Below, in pieces: positions 13,337 to 20,459 of a stretch of 20,459 nucleotides of DNA. Source of the stretch: a virus. Below the pieces are notes generated by a model. The model was not told the origin of the DNA. It saw nothing but the letters and a program-made list of their open reading frames with translations, and searched no databases. The position numbers and the translations under genes were made by a program. Numbering within the stretch: the stretch's first letter is position 1; every line of letters starts with the position of its first letter. Location of the stretch: the IMG/VR virus record IMGVR_UViG_3300029952_000152, positions 1 through 20,459 of that record; one strand, given 5' to 3'.

Positions 13337-13741
13337 ATGGCGGTGAACATCGACAGACAGTATTTTCTGATTCTCTTTAGCGAATTCAGCAAAATTGATT
13401 CTGCCGTGGTCGCCGCCTATATCGACATCGCGTCGAATCGAGTTCCGGCCTCCGTATGGGGTGGCAATGTCCAGTACGCTACTGCGCTGATGACGGCGCA
13501 CATGCTCTGCTCACGCGGGCACACTGGATCCGGATCGGCCGGAGGCGCAATCACGGCCGAACAAGTTGGCGACCTTTCCCGGTCGTACGAGACGGTTGCC
13601 GAGAAGGGGTCTGGCGACGCCTGGCTTTCCTCCACTCGGTACGGCGTCGATTTCATCGCACTCAGGAACGAGACCATCGTCGCCATGGGCGTGACGGGCG
13701 CGCCTCCGTGTGGCCCATGGTCCGGTGGATGGTGCCCGTAA
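13337..13741 (+). CDS. DUF4054 head-tail connector protein
   Basis: This 134-residue protein shows the DUF4054 pattern: FSKIDSAVVAAYIDIASNRV, then YATALMTAHML, and the SLGD-like VGDLSRSYETVAEKGSGDAWLS leading to an aromatic-rich end. Members of the family are adaptor proteins that bind under the portal and extend the DNA channel. GGGGTGGA lies a few bases before the ATG. The stop directly abuts the next ATG. The C-terminus is rich in Gly, Pro and Trp. Confidence 0.82.
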   Translation: MAVNIDRQYFLILFSEFSKIDSAVVAAYIDIASNRVPASVWGGNVQYATALMTAHMLCSRGHTGSGSAGGAITAEQVGDLSRSYETVAEKGSGDAWLSSTRYGVDFIALRNETIVAMGVTGAPPCGPWSGGWCP

Positions 13742-14266
13742 ATGGGGAACTTTTTCGACAAAGACAGAGGCTGGAAGGAGTTCATGTACGACATGAAAAA
13801 GAACTCCGGCGAGACCGCTGTCTTCGCGGGCTACCTGCGGTCTTCTGGCGAGTATAAGCCAAAGGCCGGGCATCAGCCGAGTCTTCCGGGCCTTGGCGGA
13901 TCGACCGAAGCGGCACCAATCACGATGGCCCAGCTCGCGGCCGTTCACGAGTTCGGGTCACCTAATCAGGGCATCCCCGAGCGGTCCTTCATGCGGTCCG
14001 GGATGTCCGAAATCAATAAGCAGCTCATCCGGATGTGTAAGACGGCGTCCCTCCAGGTTGCGCTCGGGCGCACGGACAAGAAAAAGGCGCTCGGACGCAT
14101 CGGAGAATTTCTCGTCACGACGTTCAAGAATAAGATTCAGGAAGGCATTCCGCCTCCGAACACGCCAGAGACCATTAAACGAAAGGGCTCTTCGCACACG
14201 CTCATCGACACCGGACAGCTCCGCGATACCATTGATTGGGAGATCAAAGAGGGGAAGGACGATTGA
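13742..14266 (+). CDS. HK97 gp10-like / tail completion neck protein
   Basis: It starts immediately after the DUF4054 stop. The 174-residue product holds the hallmark AAVHEFGSPNQGIPERSFMR at residues 61-80, followed by a helix and a Lys/Arg-rich segment, and ends with LIDTGQLRDTIDWEI. That combination is characteristic of HK97 gp10-like or Mu virion-morphogenesis neck proteins, which complete the head-tail interface. The N-terminal 55 residues are a less conserved extension. Which of the two related families fits best cannot be decided by eye. Confidence 0.78.
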   Translation: MGNFFDKDRGWKEFMYDMKKNSGETAVFAGYLRSSGEYKPKAGHQPSLPGLGGSTEAAPITMAQLAAVHEFGSPNQGIPERSFMRSGMSEINKQLIRMCKTASLQVALGRTDKKKALGRIGEFLVTTFKNKIQEGIPPPNTPETIKRKGSSHTLIDTGQLRDTIDWEIKEGKDD

Positions 14267-14580
14267 GGGCCGAGTGCAGCTCCAGAGAATGCACGAGCGG
14301 TAAGCCCGGCCTTTGGGAGCCTGTAATTTTACTTTGGCCTGAGGGCGCGAACCCGAAGGTGTGGCAGCCCGCTTCGGCGAACTTGATCGGAATTGTCGTG
14401 TGTGACGACTGCACAAAAACTACGAAAGTCATTCACCTCATCCCTGATCTGGAGCACTGGAAAAAAATAACCGATGTTTTCGCAGAAAACGGGAAGATCA
14501 TGCCGTCTCTTAAAACCGCGAAACTCACTTTCGTTATTCCTGAGACTCATCACCTACCTTCCGGGACGGTGTTCGTATGA
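14263..14580 (+). CDS. Zinc-ribbon protein in the neck module, 105 residues
   Basis: No ATG is suitable. TTG at 14263 overlaps the preceding stop as TTGA and follows a GGGGAAGG site. Another TTG lies at 14236, but 14263 fits the overlaps. The first residues then supply C5 and C10, which with C47-D-D-C50 make a plausible zinc site, an argument for this start. The centre is beta-like (WEPVILLWPEG, LIGIVVCDDC) and the C-terminus mixed. I do not recognise a named family. Its 3' end overlaps the next gene as ATGA. Confidence 0.65.
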   Translation: MRAECSSRECTSGKPGLWEPVILLWPEGANPKVWQPASANLIGIVVCDDCTKTTKVIHLIPDLEHWKKITDVFAENGKIMPSLKTAKLTFVIPETHHLPSGTVFV

Positions 14581-14957
14581 GTCTTATCGGCAGATTCTTG
14601 ACGGGAGAATACGCGGTCACCCGCACGACGATTGGCTCGTACGTTCGCGGCCGGTACACCCCCGGACCGGTCGAAACGATTCAAGTATGCGGTTCGATGC
14701 AGCCCACCTCTGCGCGCGAGCTCAAGCTTCCGGAAGAAGGCAACCGGATTAAGCAGTGCTACAAATTCTACACCGACGCCCCGATCCTAGTCGACAGTGA
14801 GCAGACTCTGGCCACCGGGGACCGCATCACGGTGAATGGCGACGTCTTCCGCGCGATGGCCGTTACGAAGTGGGAGAACGTCGATTTACCGTACTACATG
14901 ACGATTATTTGGCGCGAGCCTGAGCAATCGACCGATCAAACGAGGTCCGCCCCATGA
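14577..14957 (+). CDS. Probable neck or head-closure protein, 126 residues
   Basis: It overlaps its upstream neighbour as ATGA and its downstream neighbour as ATGA. The sequence contains a beta-rich core with MQPTSARELKLPEEGNRIKQ in the middle, then YKFYTDAPI and a TGDRITVNGDVFRAM stretch. This layout resembles small head-closure proteins that sit between adaptor and tail terminator. The motif PTSARELKLPEEGNR recurs in unnamed proteins at the same locus of related phages. The assignment rests on shape and position. Confidence 0.62.
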   Translation: MSLIGRFLTGEYAVTRTTIGSYVRGRYTPGPVETIQVCGSMQPTSARELKLPEEGNRIKQCYKFYTDAPILVDSEQTLATGDRITVNGDVFRAMAVTKWENVDLPYYMTIIWREPEQSTDQTRSAP

Positions 14958-15544
14958 GCTATCCGGCCGGGACTTTAAACCTTGTTCTGATCCAGGACGC
15001 AATATACGATTGGATCGAAGGTATTACTCAAGGCGTTTTCCCCGAAGGCGAGGAGGGGGAGCATATCCAATGGATGGATCAATCTGCACCGCTACAGGCA
15101 CGCCCGCTCGTTACGTTGAAAATCATCGACGGTCCGCGCCCAATCGGGCGTTCGGCGAATCTCTTTTTCAACCCCGACGAGAGCACCAAGCTGAATCCGT
15201 TCTCGGTAGGCATGCAGATGGAAATGACGCTATCCGTGCAGGTGTTCGGAAACACCAACATTCACCGGCCGATGGCTATGCAACTCTCGATGGACCTGAA
15301 CTCGTCGCTGATGCGGCAAAGCGTCTTGGACAAACTGAAAGCGGCCGGGATCTCTGTTCAGGAAGTGGGTCGGCCTCGGAATCTTACGGCGCTCGAAGAG
15401 ACGGCCTACGAGGAGCGCAGCGGGTTCGAACTTACGCTCGGACTGGCTCAGAACCTAAGCGATCAACCGGGCGTGATCGAAACCGTGAACCTGGAAATCG
15501 AAACGCCTTCCGGAAACAGAACCAAAAGCATAGTTTTACCCTAG
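14954..15544 (+). CDS. Neck / tail terminator protein (LIC_12616-like)
   Basis: This 196-residue protein has the layout of the phage neck terminator family labelled LIC_12616 or gp12-like: an N-terminal helix (LVLIQDAIYDWIEGIT), a central sheet with PLVTLKIIDGPRPIG and EMTLSVQVFGN, a helix (MAMQLSMDLNSSL) and a conserved end with ALEETAYEERSGFELTLGLAQ. Such proteins cap the tail tube and join it to the neck. It overlaps the previous gene as ATGA and is followed by an AGGAGG site for the sheath gene. Confidence 0.8.
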   Translation: MSYPAGTLNLVLIQDAIYDWIEGITQGVFPEGEEGEHIQWMDQSAPLQARPLVTLKIIDGPRPIGRSANLFFNPDESTKLNPFSVGMQMEMTLSVQVFGNTNIHRPMAMQLSMDLNSSLMRQSVLDKLKAAGISVQEVGRPRNLTALEETAYEERSGFELTLGLAQNLSDQPGVIETVNLEIETPSGNRTKSIVLP

Positions 15545-15555
15545 GAGGGTTTTAA

Positions 15556-16893
15556 ATGGCATCGCCAGCACTTATCGTAAACGTCACCATCACGAAAAGC
15601 ACCCGGACGGTGCAGGTCGCTTCGTTCAACATCCCCGTCATCTTTGGACCGTCTGATCGGTTCTCGGACGTGTACCGAGTTTACGACAGCACGGACGGAA
15701 TGACTTCCGACGGGTTCATGTCGAGCGACCCTGAGTTTATTGAAGCGGTTGCGCTGAGTTCGCAAGCCATCGTCCCTGCTCAGTGGCTGATCGGTAAGTT
15801 TACGGCCGCCGTTGATCAGGTCGATACCTTCCAAGTCGGAACCCTGACCCCTTCGCACGCGTACAAATTCACGATGAATAGCACCGTGATTCAGTACACG
15901 TCGCAGCCAAGCGGCGATACTCAGCAATCGATTTTGGCGGCTCTCCTCGCCGCGATTGCTACCGCATTCCCGACCAACTCGCCAGTGACCGGCGCGGTGA
16001 CCGGAAGCGGTTCCGGCGCAACGCTGACCCTCACGTCCTCGACTCCGGGCCTCGGCATCAGCTACACGGCGGTCGACTCGGATCTGACCCACGTGAACAC
16101 GACTCCGAACCACACCATCGTCCAGGACATCGAGGCTCTCTACGCGGTCGTGACCCCGAACGTTTACCCGTACGGCGTCATTTGCACGAGCCACGTCGCA
16201 TCGGACATTATTCAAATCGCGACCTACATCGAGACTCAGCTTCTCGTGTACGTCACGGCGACGCTTGATTCCGCTGTGCTTTCAAACTCGGCCGGAAACG
16301 TCATGGCCACTCTCATGGGCCTCGCGTTCGACCGCACGCTGATCCTGTACTCCGCTCAGGCGAATACGAACGGTCCGGACGGGGCGTGGATGGGCTACAT
16401 GCTTTCGACGACTCCGGGAACGGGTAACTGGGCGATGAAAACCCTGGCCGGAGTTACTCCGGACAATCTCAACCCAACTCAGATCGCAAATATCCTCGCG
16501 AACAACGGGAATATTTACGTCACGATCGGCGGGAACGGAACCACGCTGTACGGAATCACGCCGGCCGGAGAGTATTTCGACGTTACGATTTTCCTCGACT
16601 GGCTCGCCTCTACGATTCAGACGAATATCATTGCGATTGAAACCGACCCGCTCAACCTCAAAATCCCTTACACGAATCAAGGGATCGCGATGTTGGAAAG
16701 CGGAATCGCTTCGGCCATGAAGCAAGGTCAGAATCAAAACGGACTCGCTCCCGGCTGGGACGTGTTCGCTCCAGACGTGTCGCAAGTCACTTCGGCCGAT
16801 AAATCGAACCGTGTGTTGAATGGAATCGGAGCGAATGGCGAGCTTGCCGGCGCGATCAACAAAATCAACGTGCAAGTCTACGTCACGAGCTAA
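15556..16893 (+). CDS. Contractile tail sheath protein (DUF3383)
   Basis: AGGAGG-TTTTAA-ATG is a near-perfect initiation site, as expected for a protein made in many copies. The 445-residue product matches DUF3383. It has an N-terminal VNVTITKSTRTVQVASFN segment, a variable Thr/Ser-rich insertion (about 95-190), a helical core, and the C-terminal domain with YFDVTIFLDWLASTIQTNI, IPYTNQGIAMLESGI and a final INKINVQVYVTS. The C-terminus is the part that links neighbouring subunits in contractile sheaths. Its presence makes the phage a myovirus. The tube gene follows 25 bases later. Confidence 0.9.
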   Translation: MASPALIVNVTITKSTRTVQVASFNIPVIFGPSDRFSDVYRVYDSTDGMTSDGFMSSDPEFIEAVALSSQAIVPAQWLIGKFTAAVDQVDTFQVGTLTPSHAYKFTMNSTVIQYTSQPSGDTQQSILAALLAAIATAFPTNSPVTGAVTGSGSGATLTLTSSTPGLGISYTAVDSDLTHVNTTPNHTIVQDIEALYAVVTPNVYPYGVICTSHVASDIIQIATYIETQLLVYVTATLDSAVLSNSAGNVMATLMGLAFDRTLILYSAQANTNGPDGAWMGYMLSTTPGTGNWAMKTLAGVTPDNLNPTQIANILANNGNIYVTIGGNGTTLYGITPAGEYFDVTIFLDWLASTIQTNIIAIETDPLNLKIPYTNQGIAMLESGIASAMKQGQNQNGLAPGWDVFAPDVSQVTSADKSNRVLNGIGANGELAGAINKINVQVYVTS

Positions 16894-16918
16894 CCAAAGA
16901 ATTTAGGAGGAATTTACG

Positions 16919-17380
16919 ATGCCTAGTGGAATTACCCGAAAATATGCGCCGGATGACGTAACAGTCACGATCGGAACCCAGACCGGAAGCGGCTTCTTAG
17001 AAGGAACTTTCGTCGAGTGCGAACGCGATAACGATACCGGCGAAATCAGCACTGGATCCGACGGAGAAGCGACGCTCGTGATCAGCCCCGTTCAAAAGGG
17101 CAAAATCAAGCTGACCTTCCAGCAAGCGAGCCCGCTGAACGACTACTTGAACACTCTGTTTCAAGCCCTTCAGCAAAAAAACCTCTCCGTCGCCGTTGTG
17201 CCTTTTCGGCTCAGCGACAAAAACGGAACGACCGTCGTGCAAGCGAGCCAGGTCGTCGTCAATAAGCCGGTGAAAGTCGGCTTCGGCGACAAACCTGAGG
17301 GCCGTGAATGGACTCTGATCACCGGATACCTCGACATCGAAGCCGGCGGCGAGTTCAACGTGAGCACTGGCGCTCTTTAA
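16919..17380 (+). CDS. Tail tube protein (DUF3277 family)
   Basis: It has a strong TTAGGAGGA site. The 153-residue beta-rich protein begins MPSGITRKYAPDDVTVTIGT and has the ERDNDTGEISTGSDGEATLV segment typical of DUF3277, followed by a helix (DYLNTLFQALQQKN) and LITGYLDIEAGGEFN at the end. Tubes of contractile tails stack as hexameric rings of this fold inside the sheath. Position directly after the sheath gene agrees. Confidence 0.88.
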   Translation: MPSGITRKYAPDDVTVTIGTQTGSGFLEGTFVECERDNDTGEISTGSDGEATLVISPVQKGKIKLTFQQASPLNDYLNTLFQALQQKNLSVAVVPFRLSDKNGTTVVQASQVVVNKPVKVGFGDKPEGREWTLITGYLDIEAGGEFNVSTGAL

Positions 17381-17391
17381 GTTCTAAAACC

Positions 17392-17413
17392 TGAGATGAG
17401 GAGACTAATCTCA
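17392..17413 (+). promoter_or_regulatory. Ribosome-binding-site hairpin before the tail chaperone gene
   Basis: TGAGAT (17392-17397) pairs with ATCTCA (17408-17413) in a 6-bp stem whose 10-base loop holds the Shine-Dalgarno site GAGGAG. The start codon follows two bases after the stem. The hairpin displays the site in its loop and shortens the otherwise long 11-base spacing to the ATG. It could tune the rate of chaperone synthesis. Confidence 0.4.
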
Positions 17414-17414
17414 A

Positions 17415-17870
17415 ATGAGTGAAATGCACAAAGAAGTCACAGTTGATGGGTTCAGATATCTGGTCTCCCACGCGCAAGTTGAACTCGCGTGGGAGATCGG
17501 TGTTGATCTCATGAAAATGATTGGTGGTTCGGCAGCTTCGATGGCTGGGGCGTCTGGTTCAGATGCAAGCCTGTCCTCGGCGCTCACTGCGGCCACGACT
17601 CTTTTTCTGTCCAAGCTCGATCCGAAAGAATCGATGAAACTCATGAAACGGATTCTATCCACGATTGAGGTTCAGGGGACGACTGACGGTGAGAACAAGA
17701 AAATCCTCCTGAACGAAGTCGGCATCAAAACCCACTTTCACGGCCGGATTGGATCGATGATGCGAGTCGTGGGCGAGGCGGTTGCCTTCACGCACGAGGA
17801 TTTTTTCGATGCTATTGGGGACGGGATAGCGACGATGATGCAGAAAGCGACGGAGAAAGCGGCGGCGTAA
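17415..17870 (+). CDS. Tail assembly chaperone, short form
   Basis: This 151-residue helical protein sits between the tube and the tape measure, the standard place for tail assembly chaperones (lambda G, T4-type equivalents), which bind the tape measure during tail assembly and are absent from the mature tail. The middle is Ala/Ser-rich. The C-terminal region GRIGSMMRVVGEAVAFTHEDFFDAIGDGI resembles that of other phage tail chaperones. Frame 0 ends at TAA at 17868, but the -1 frame stays open through the end, and a slippery T-TTT-TTC heptamer lies at 17801-17807, giving a longer form. Confidence 0.75.
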   Translation: MSEMHKEVTVDGFRYLVSHAQVELAWEIGVDLMKMIGGSAASMAGASGSDASLSSALTAATTLFLSKLDPKESMKLMKRILSTIEVQGTTDGENKKILLNEVGIKTHFHGRIGSMMRVVGEAVAFTHEDFFDAIGDGIATMMQKATEKAAA

Positions 17871-18067
17871 CTGTCCCGGTTCCGGACGGCATGTGCTGGC
17901 CGGTCATGAGATTGGTGAATGAGGGCCACGACTACGGATTGATTCTGAAGGGGTGGACCCTCCCGATGGTTCTAAGGGCGAATAAGGCTCTGGACGTTCA
18001 AGAGAAGGCCAATACGTTGTCAGCCAGAAAGGCTAGGTCTCAAAGTGGGTCTGGGTCAGGTTCTTAG
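17415..18067 (+). CDS. Tail assembly chaperone, -1 frameshift long form
   Basis: The coordinates span the two joined segments 17415-17807 and 17807-18067. At the heptamer T-TTT-TTC (17801-17807, in the X-XXY-YYZ phase), slipping back one base would let ribosomes continue past the TAA into an 86-residue extension, a total of 217 residues. The extension begins with an acidic stretch, then VTVPVPDGMCWPV, NEGHDYGLILKGW and LPMVLRANKALDVQEKANTL, and ends in a Ser/Gly tail. It overlaps the tape measure start by 23 bases. GCTAT (17811-17815) and ATAGC (17826-17830) form a hairpin three bases past the slip site, which could stimulate shifting. Lambda G/GT and many other phages make a long form this way. 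The alternative is a separate gene starting at ATG 17891, but no ribosome-binding site precedes it. Confidence 0.65.
17801..17830 (+). promoter_or_regulatory. Programmed -1 frameshift site with downstream hairpin
   Basis: TTTTTTC at 17801-17807 is in the phase required for tandem slippage of both tRNAs (TTT and TTC codons). The hairpin GCTAT-loop-ATAGC follows three bases later. The -1 frame has no stop for a long stretch upstream and is open downstream to 18067. Confidence 0.6.
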
Positions 18068-19550
18068 AGAGTTTGGAGTCAAGGTCTCGCTGTCATTTGA
18101 CGGCAAGGCAGTGGACCAAGCTGAGAGCCGAATCAAGAAATTCTCTTCCGAGATGAAAAGTTTCGCGCTCGAAGTCGCGGGCGTGAGCGCTGGACTTTTC
18201 GCTACTGGGAAAAGCTTTTCTCACTTTAGTCGCGAGGTAGTGGACCAAGCGGACGGACTCGGAATCACGACTGACGCCCTTCAGGAGTACGAATACGCGG
18301 CCGGCGTCGCGGCCGACGCGACTCGCGAAGACGTCGTTGGTGCGTTTAAGAACTTAGGCGACACGCTCGACAAGGCTCGCGCGGGCGTGCCCGAGGCGTC
18401 GCAAGCGCTCTACAATATGGCTGCGGCGGGCGGAAAAACGAAAGAGATGCTCGCCGCCATTCAGAATCCGATGACGAAAGTCAGCGACGTGGCGTTGCTC
18501 CTTTCGAGCGGAATTCAAAAGATGTCGGAGAAAAACCCGCTCGCCGCTCGTCGTATGACGGAGCTCGCGTACGGGAGCGACAAGCTTTATAACCTCTGGC
18601 GAAAAGGTCCTGACGCCATCAAGGCTCTGAACTCCGAGGCGGATAAGAACTCAGTACTCAATGAAAAGATGCTTCGCGAAGGCAAGCTCATGGATCAGCA
18701 AATCACCAAGCTGTGGTTTGTCTTCCGTAAGTTTGGTCTTGAAATCGGCGCTAAAATCATGCCTCACGTGATGAAACTCGTGGGGCAATTCGAGAAATGG
18801 TTTAAGGCAAATCAAAAACTTATCGCGTCCGGAATCACCGGGTTCTTAGACACGCTCGCGAATGTTCTCGAGGGCGTGTTCGATGCCGGCGTTGGAATCA
18901 TCAAGTTTCTCGAGCCAATGATCGCGGCTCTTGGCGGCGCTTCACAAGTGGTGAAGGACTTAGTCTACGCTTTCGTTGCGTTCAAGACGATCAGCATCGC
19001 CTCTTCTTTTCTTTCGATGGGGTTCGCGATTGCGAAGTTCGCGGCGACACTCCTCGGAATTGGTCCGACGTTCTCCACTATTGCGAGTTCAATCGGCGGA
19101 CTCGCAGGGACGATTGGAAGTTTCCTTGGCGGACTGACCGCTGTAGTCGCGGCCGGATGGGCAGGGTACGAGCTTGCGACGAAGCTGAACGACTACATCG
19201 ATAGTAAAACCGGCGGTCAGGGTATCGGCGGGAAACTCTACGATCTGATTCATCCCGATGAACAAAAAGAAATCCTGAATCAAGCGGGTCCGAAATCAAA
19301 AGTTGCAAGCGCCCCGCGCGTGGCTCCTTTCAGCCAGGTCGGCCCGACCGCTGCGTACGCTGGCGGAGGCACTAGTCAAGGTCCGGTCGTGAACCAAACT
19401 CACAACGTCGTGAATAACTTGACCGTATCCACTCCAGAGAAAGCGACCGTTTCTGACACAGCGACTGCCGCTAAGAAGGCTCAAACCGACGCGAATGAAA
19501 TGGCGATGAGAAAAGCCAAGGCCGACGCGGCCCGGACGAGGGTGTACTAA
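18045..19550 (+). CDS. Tail tape measure protein
   Basis: The start is GTG at 18045, within the chaperone's extension frame, with only a weak AGG site, so translational coupling is likely. The 501-residue product begins with helical segments (GKAVDQAESRIKKFSSEMKS). Residues about 266-298 and 306-382 are long hydrophobic stretches with Gly, Ala, Phe and Ile, typical of tape measure proteins that insert into the host envelope. The C-terminus is Ala/Thr/Gln-rich and basic and probably disordered. At about 1.5 angstrom per residue, 501 residues predict a short tail of roughly 75 nm. No lysozyme or peptidase domain is evident. Confidence 0.85.
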   Translation: MGLGQVLREFGVKVSLSFDGKAVDQAESRIKKFSSEMKSFALEVAGVSAGLFATGKSFSHFSREVVDQADGLGITTDALQEYEYAAGVAADATREDVVGAFKNLGDTLDKARAGVPEASQALYNMAAAGGKTKEMLAAIQNPMTKVSDVALLLSSGIQKMSEKNPLAARRMTELAYGSDKLYNLWRKGPDAIKALNSEADKNSVLNEKMLREGKLMDQQITKLWFVFRKFGLEIGAKIMPHVMKLVGQFEKWFKANQKLIASGITGFLDTLANVLEGVFDAGVGIIKFLEPMIAALGGASQVVKDLVYAFVAFKTISIASSFLSMGFAIAKFAATLLGIGPTFSTIASSIGGLAGTIGSFLGGLTAVVAAGWAGYELATKLNDYIDSKTGGQGIGGKLYDLIHPDEQKEILNQAGPKSKVASAPRVAPFSQVGPTAAYAGGGTSQGPVVNQTHNVVNNLTVSTPEKATVSDTATAAKKAQTDANEMAMRKAKADAARTRVY

Positions 19551-20332
19551 TGGCGGTCATCAACTCACTCGCAAGCGGAGTAGGCCAGATTCTAGGAAGG
19601 ACGGTGCTCCTTCAAACGAACACGGCGAACGGCGTGCCCGTTCCGCTGGCGGTCCTCGACGTCGTCAAAGACGAGTCGGTGGACTACGACGCCGAAGTGA
19701 CCGAGTTCCCGGTCGAGGCTGGGCCAGAGGTCACCGACCACATTCAGCTTCTCAATCCTACGATTCGGCTCAAGGGAACTATTTCGGCTACGCCGCTTGA
19801 CCTATCGGTCGCGCTCGCGAACATCGCGGCCGGCGCGCTCGCCGCCTATTCCAGTTCTCAGGCGCGCTCGAACTTGCTCAACAGCGGCCTTTCGCAAGCG
19901 ACCGGAATCGTGGGCTCTGCCCTTCAGGGGAATGCGAGTAGCATCGGCTCGTCGGCCATCACTGGCGCAGTCGACGCCGTCTCGCGGACCATCCTTCTAA
20001 ACGCTTACCAGTCAAAGACTCCGTTCACGCTCATCACCAAACGCATGACCTATCCGAACGTCGTGATCAAAAAGCTCAGGTTCCCCCGAAACGAGGAGAC
20101 CGGATATGCTCTCGATTTTGAAATGGATATCAAGCAAATCACTATTACTAGTACGCTTAGTGTTCAGAAAACACAGACGAGTGAAGACGTCATCAACTCG
20201 GCGTCGAGCTCCACGAACCTCGGAAGCCAAACGACGGCGCAAGCGAGCTCGCAAATCCAAAGCGGTGTCCAAAACTCGTCGTTAGGAAGTGCCCCGGGAA
20301 TGGCCGCTAAATTCCCGAGTTTGGTGGCATGA
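19550..20332 (+). CDS. Dit-like baseplate hub protein
   Basis: The ATG overlaps the tape measure stop by one base (TAATG). The 260-residue product carries the pattern VLDVVKDESVDYDAEVTEFP followed by VEAGPEVTDHIQLLNPTIRLKGTIS, characteristic of the N-terminal domain of Dit-like phage tail proteins. A Ser/Ala-rich helical middle (about 100-150) and a second beta part with PFTLITKRMTYPNVVIKKLRFPR and ETGYALDFEMDIKQITI follow. The C-terminal 55 residues are Ser/Gln/Thr-rich and flexible. Dit rings link tail tube to baseplate or tip. Confidence 0.78.
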   Translation: MAVINSLASGVGQILGRTVLLQTNTANGVPVPLAVLDVVKDESVDYDAEVTEFPVEAGPEVTDHIQLLNPTIRLKGTISATPLDLSVALANIAAGALAAYSSSQARSNLLNSGLSQATGIVGSALQGNASSIGSSAITGAVDAVSRTILLNAYQSKTPFTLITKRMTYPNVVIKKLRFPRNEETGYALDFEMDIKQITITSTLSVQKTQTSEDVINSASSSTNLGSQTTAQASSQIQSGVQNSSLGSAPGMAAKFPSLVA

Positions 20333-20333
20333 G

Positions 20334-20459
20334 ATGGCACTTCTTGAGGTCCCAACAGATAACAGTCTACCGATTTACGAGCAGAATGTTCAGCTCGACG
20401 GAACTCAGTACATAATCGCGCTTTATTTCAACCCAAGGATTAATAACGGCCAGGGGAAG
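20334..20459 (+). CDS. Baseplate plug protein, 5' part, cut by the right edge
   Basis: ATG at 20334 lies one base after the Dit-like stop. The 42 visible residues begin MALLEVPTDNSLPIYEQ and continue QLDGTQYIIALYFNPRINN. The short strand-turn pattern with LDGTQY followed by a hydrophobic strand and N-x-R resembles the small baseplate plug proteins (Pam3 gp18-like) encoded next to Dit in myoviruses. The call is provisional because most of the gene is outside the window. Confidence 0.6.
   Translation, partial: MALLEVPTDNSLPIYEQNVQLDGTQYIIALYFNPRINNGQGK

Noticed and set aside
1-20459. CRISPR arrays, tRNA genes, insertion sequences or attachment sites
   Set aside because: I saw no regularly spaced repeats, no cloverleaf-like sequence, no transposase and no integrase. 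A dedicated tRNA and repeat search would be needed to exclude them fully.

Overview
The window is part of the genome of a tailed bacteriophage, or a prophage, with a contractile tail (myovirus morphology). The evidence is an unbroken run of plus-strand structural genes in canonical late-gene order: terminase small and large subunits, portal, SPP1 gp7/Mu F-like head morphogenesis protein, DUF2213 protease/scaffold, cement protein, DUF2184 major capsid, connectors and neck, DUF3383 sheath, DUF3277 tube, tail chaperone, tape measure, Dit-like protein and the start of a baseplate gene. No integrase, replication, lysis or tRNA gene lies in the window, so lifestyle and host cannot be read from it. 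Good Shine-Dalgarno sites, tight ATGA/GTGA/TTGA overlaps and a sheath-tube-tape order like freshwater myovirus Pam3 fit a phage of a Gram-negative host, but that is inference.

Layout. Positions 1-1941 hold ten tightly overlapping small genes on the minus strand, the last running off the left edge. None has a firm function; three carry Cys/His zinc-binding patterns and one is a single-pass membrane protein. Positions 1942-2068 are a divergent control region with a good plus-strand promoter and a cluster of TTGAC/GTCAA half-sites. Positions 2069-9017 form the packaging and portal block, which also carries a DNA methyltransferase, a His-rich protein, a 34-residue membrane peptide and a zinc-ribbon protein. 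Positions 9018-9209 are a structured gap with two inverted repeats. Positions 9210-12334 are the head-maturation and capsid block. Positions 12335-12424 hold a strong hairpin. Positions 12425-15544 are connector and neck genes. Positions 15556-20459 are tail genes.

How the genes work together. TerS and TerL recognise DNA and pump it through the portal ring. The DUF2213 protein probably supplies the prohead protease and, from an internal start, the scaffold for the DUF2184 capsid; the cement protein stabilises the shell. DUF4054, gp10-like and neck proteins join head to tail. Sheath and tube assemble around the tape measure with the help of a chaperone made in two forms by an apparent -1 ribosomal frameshift.

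The most notable points are: a portal protein with a complete Nudix hydrolase domain at its C-terminus; the frameshift site in the tail chaperone gene; an apparently leaderless GTG-started terminase gene; a nested scaffold start inside the DUF2213 gene; two adjacent paralogous head genes; and a series of very small zinc-binding proteins.
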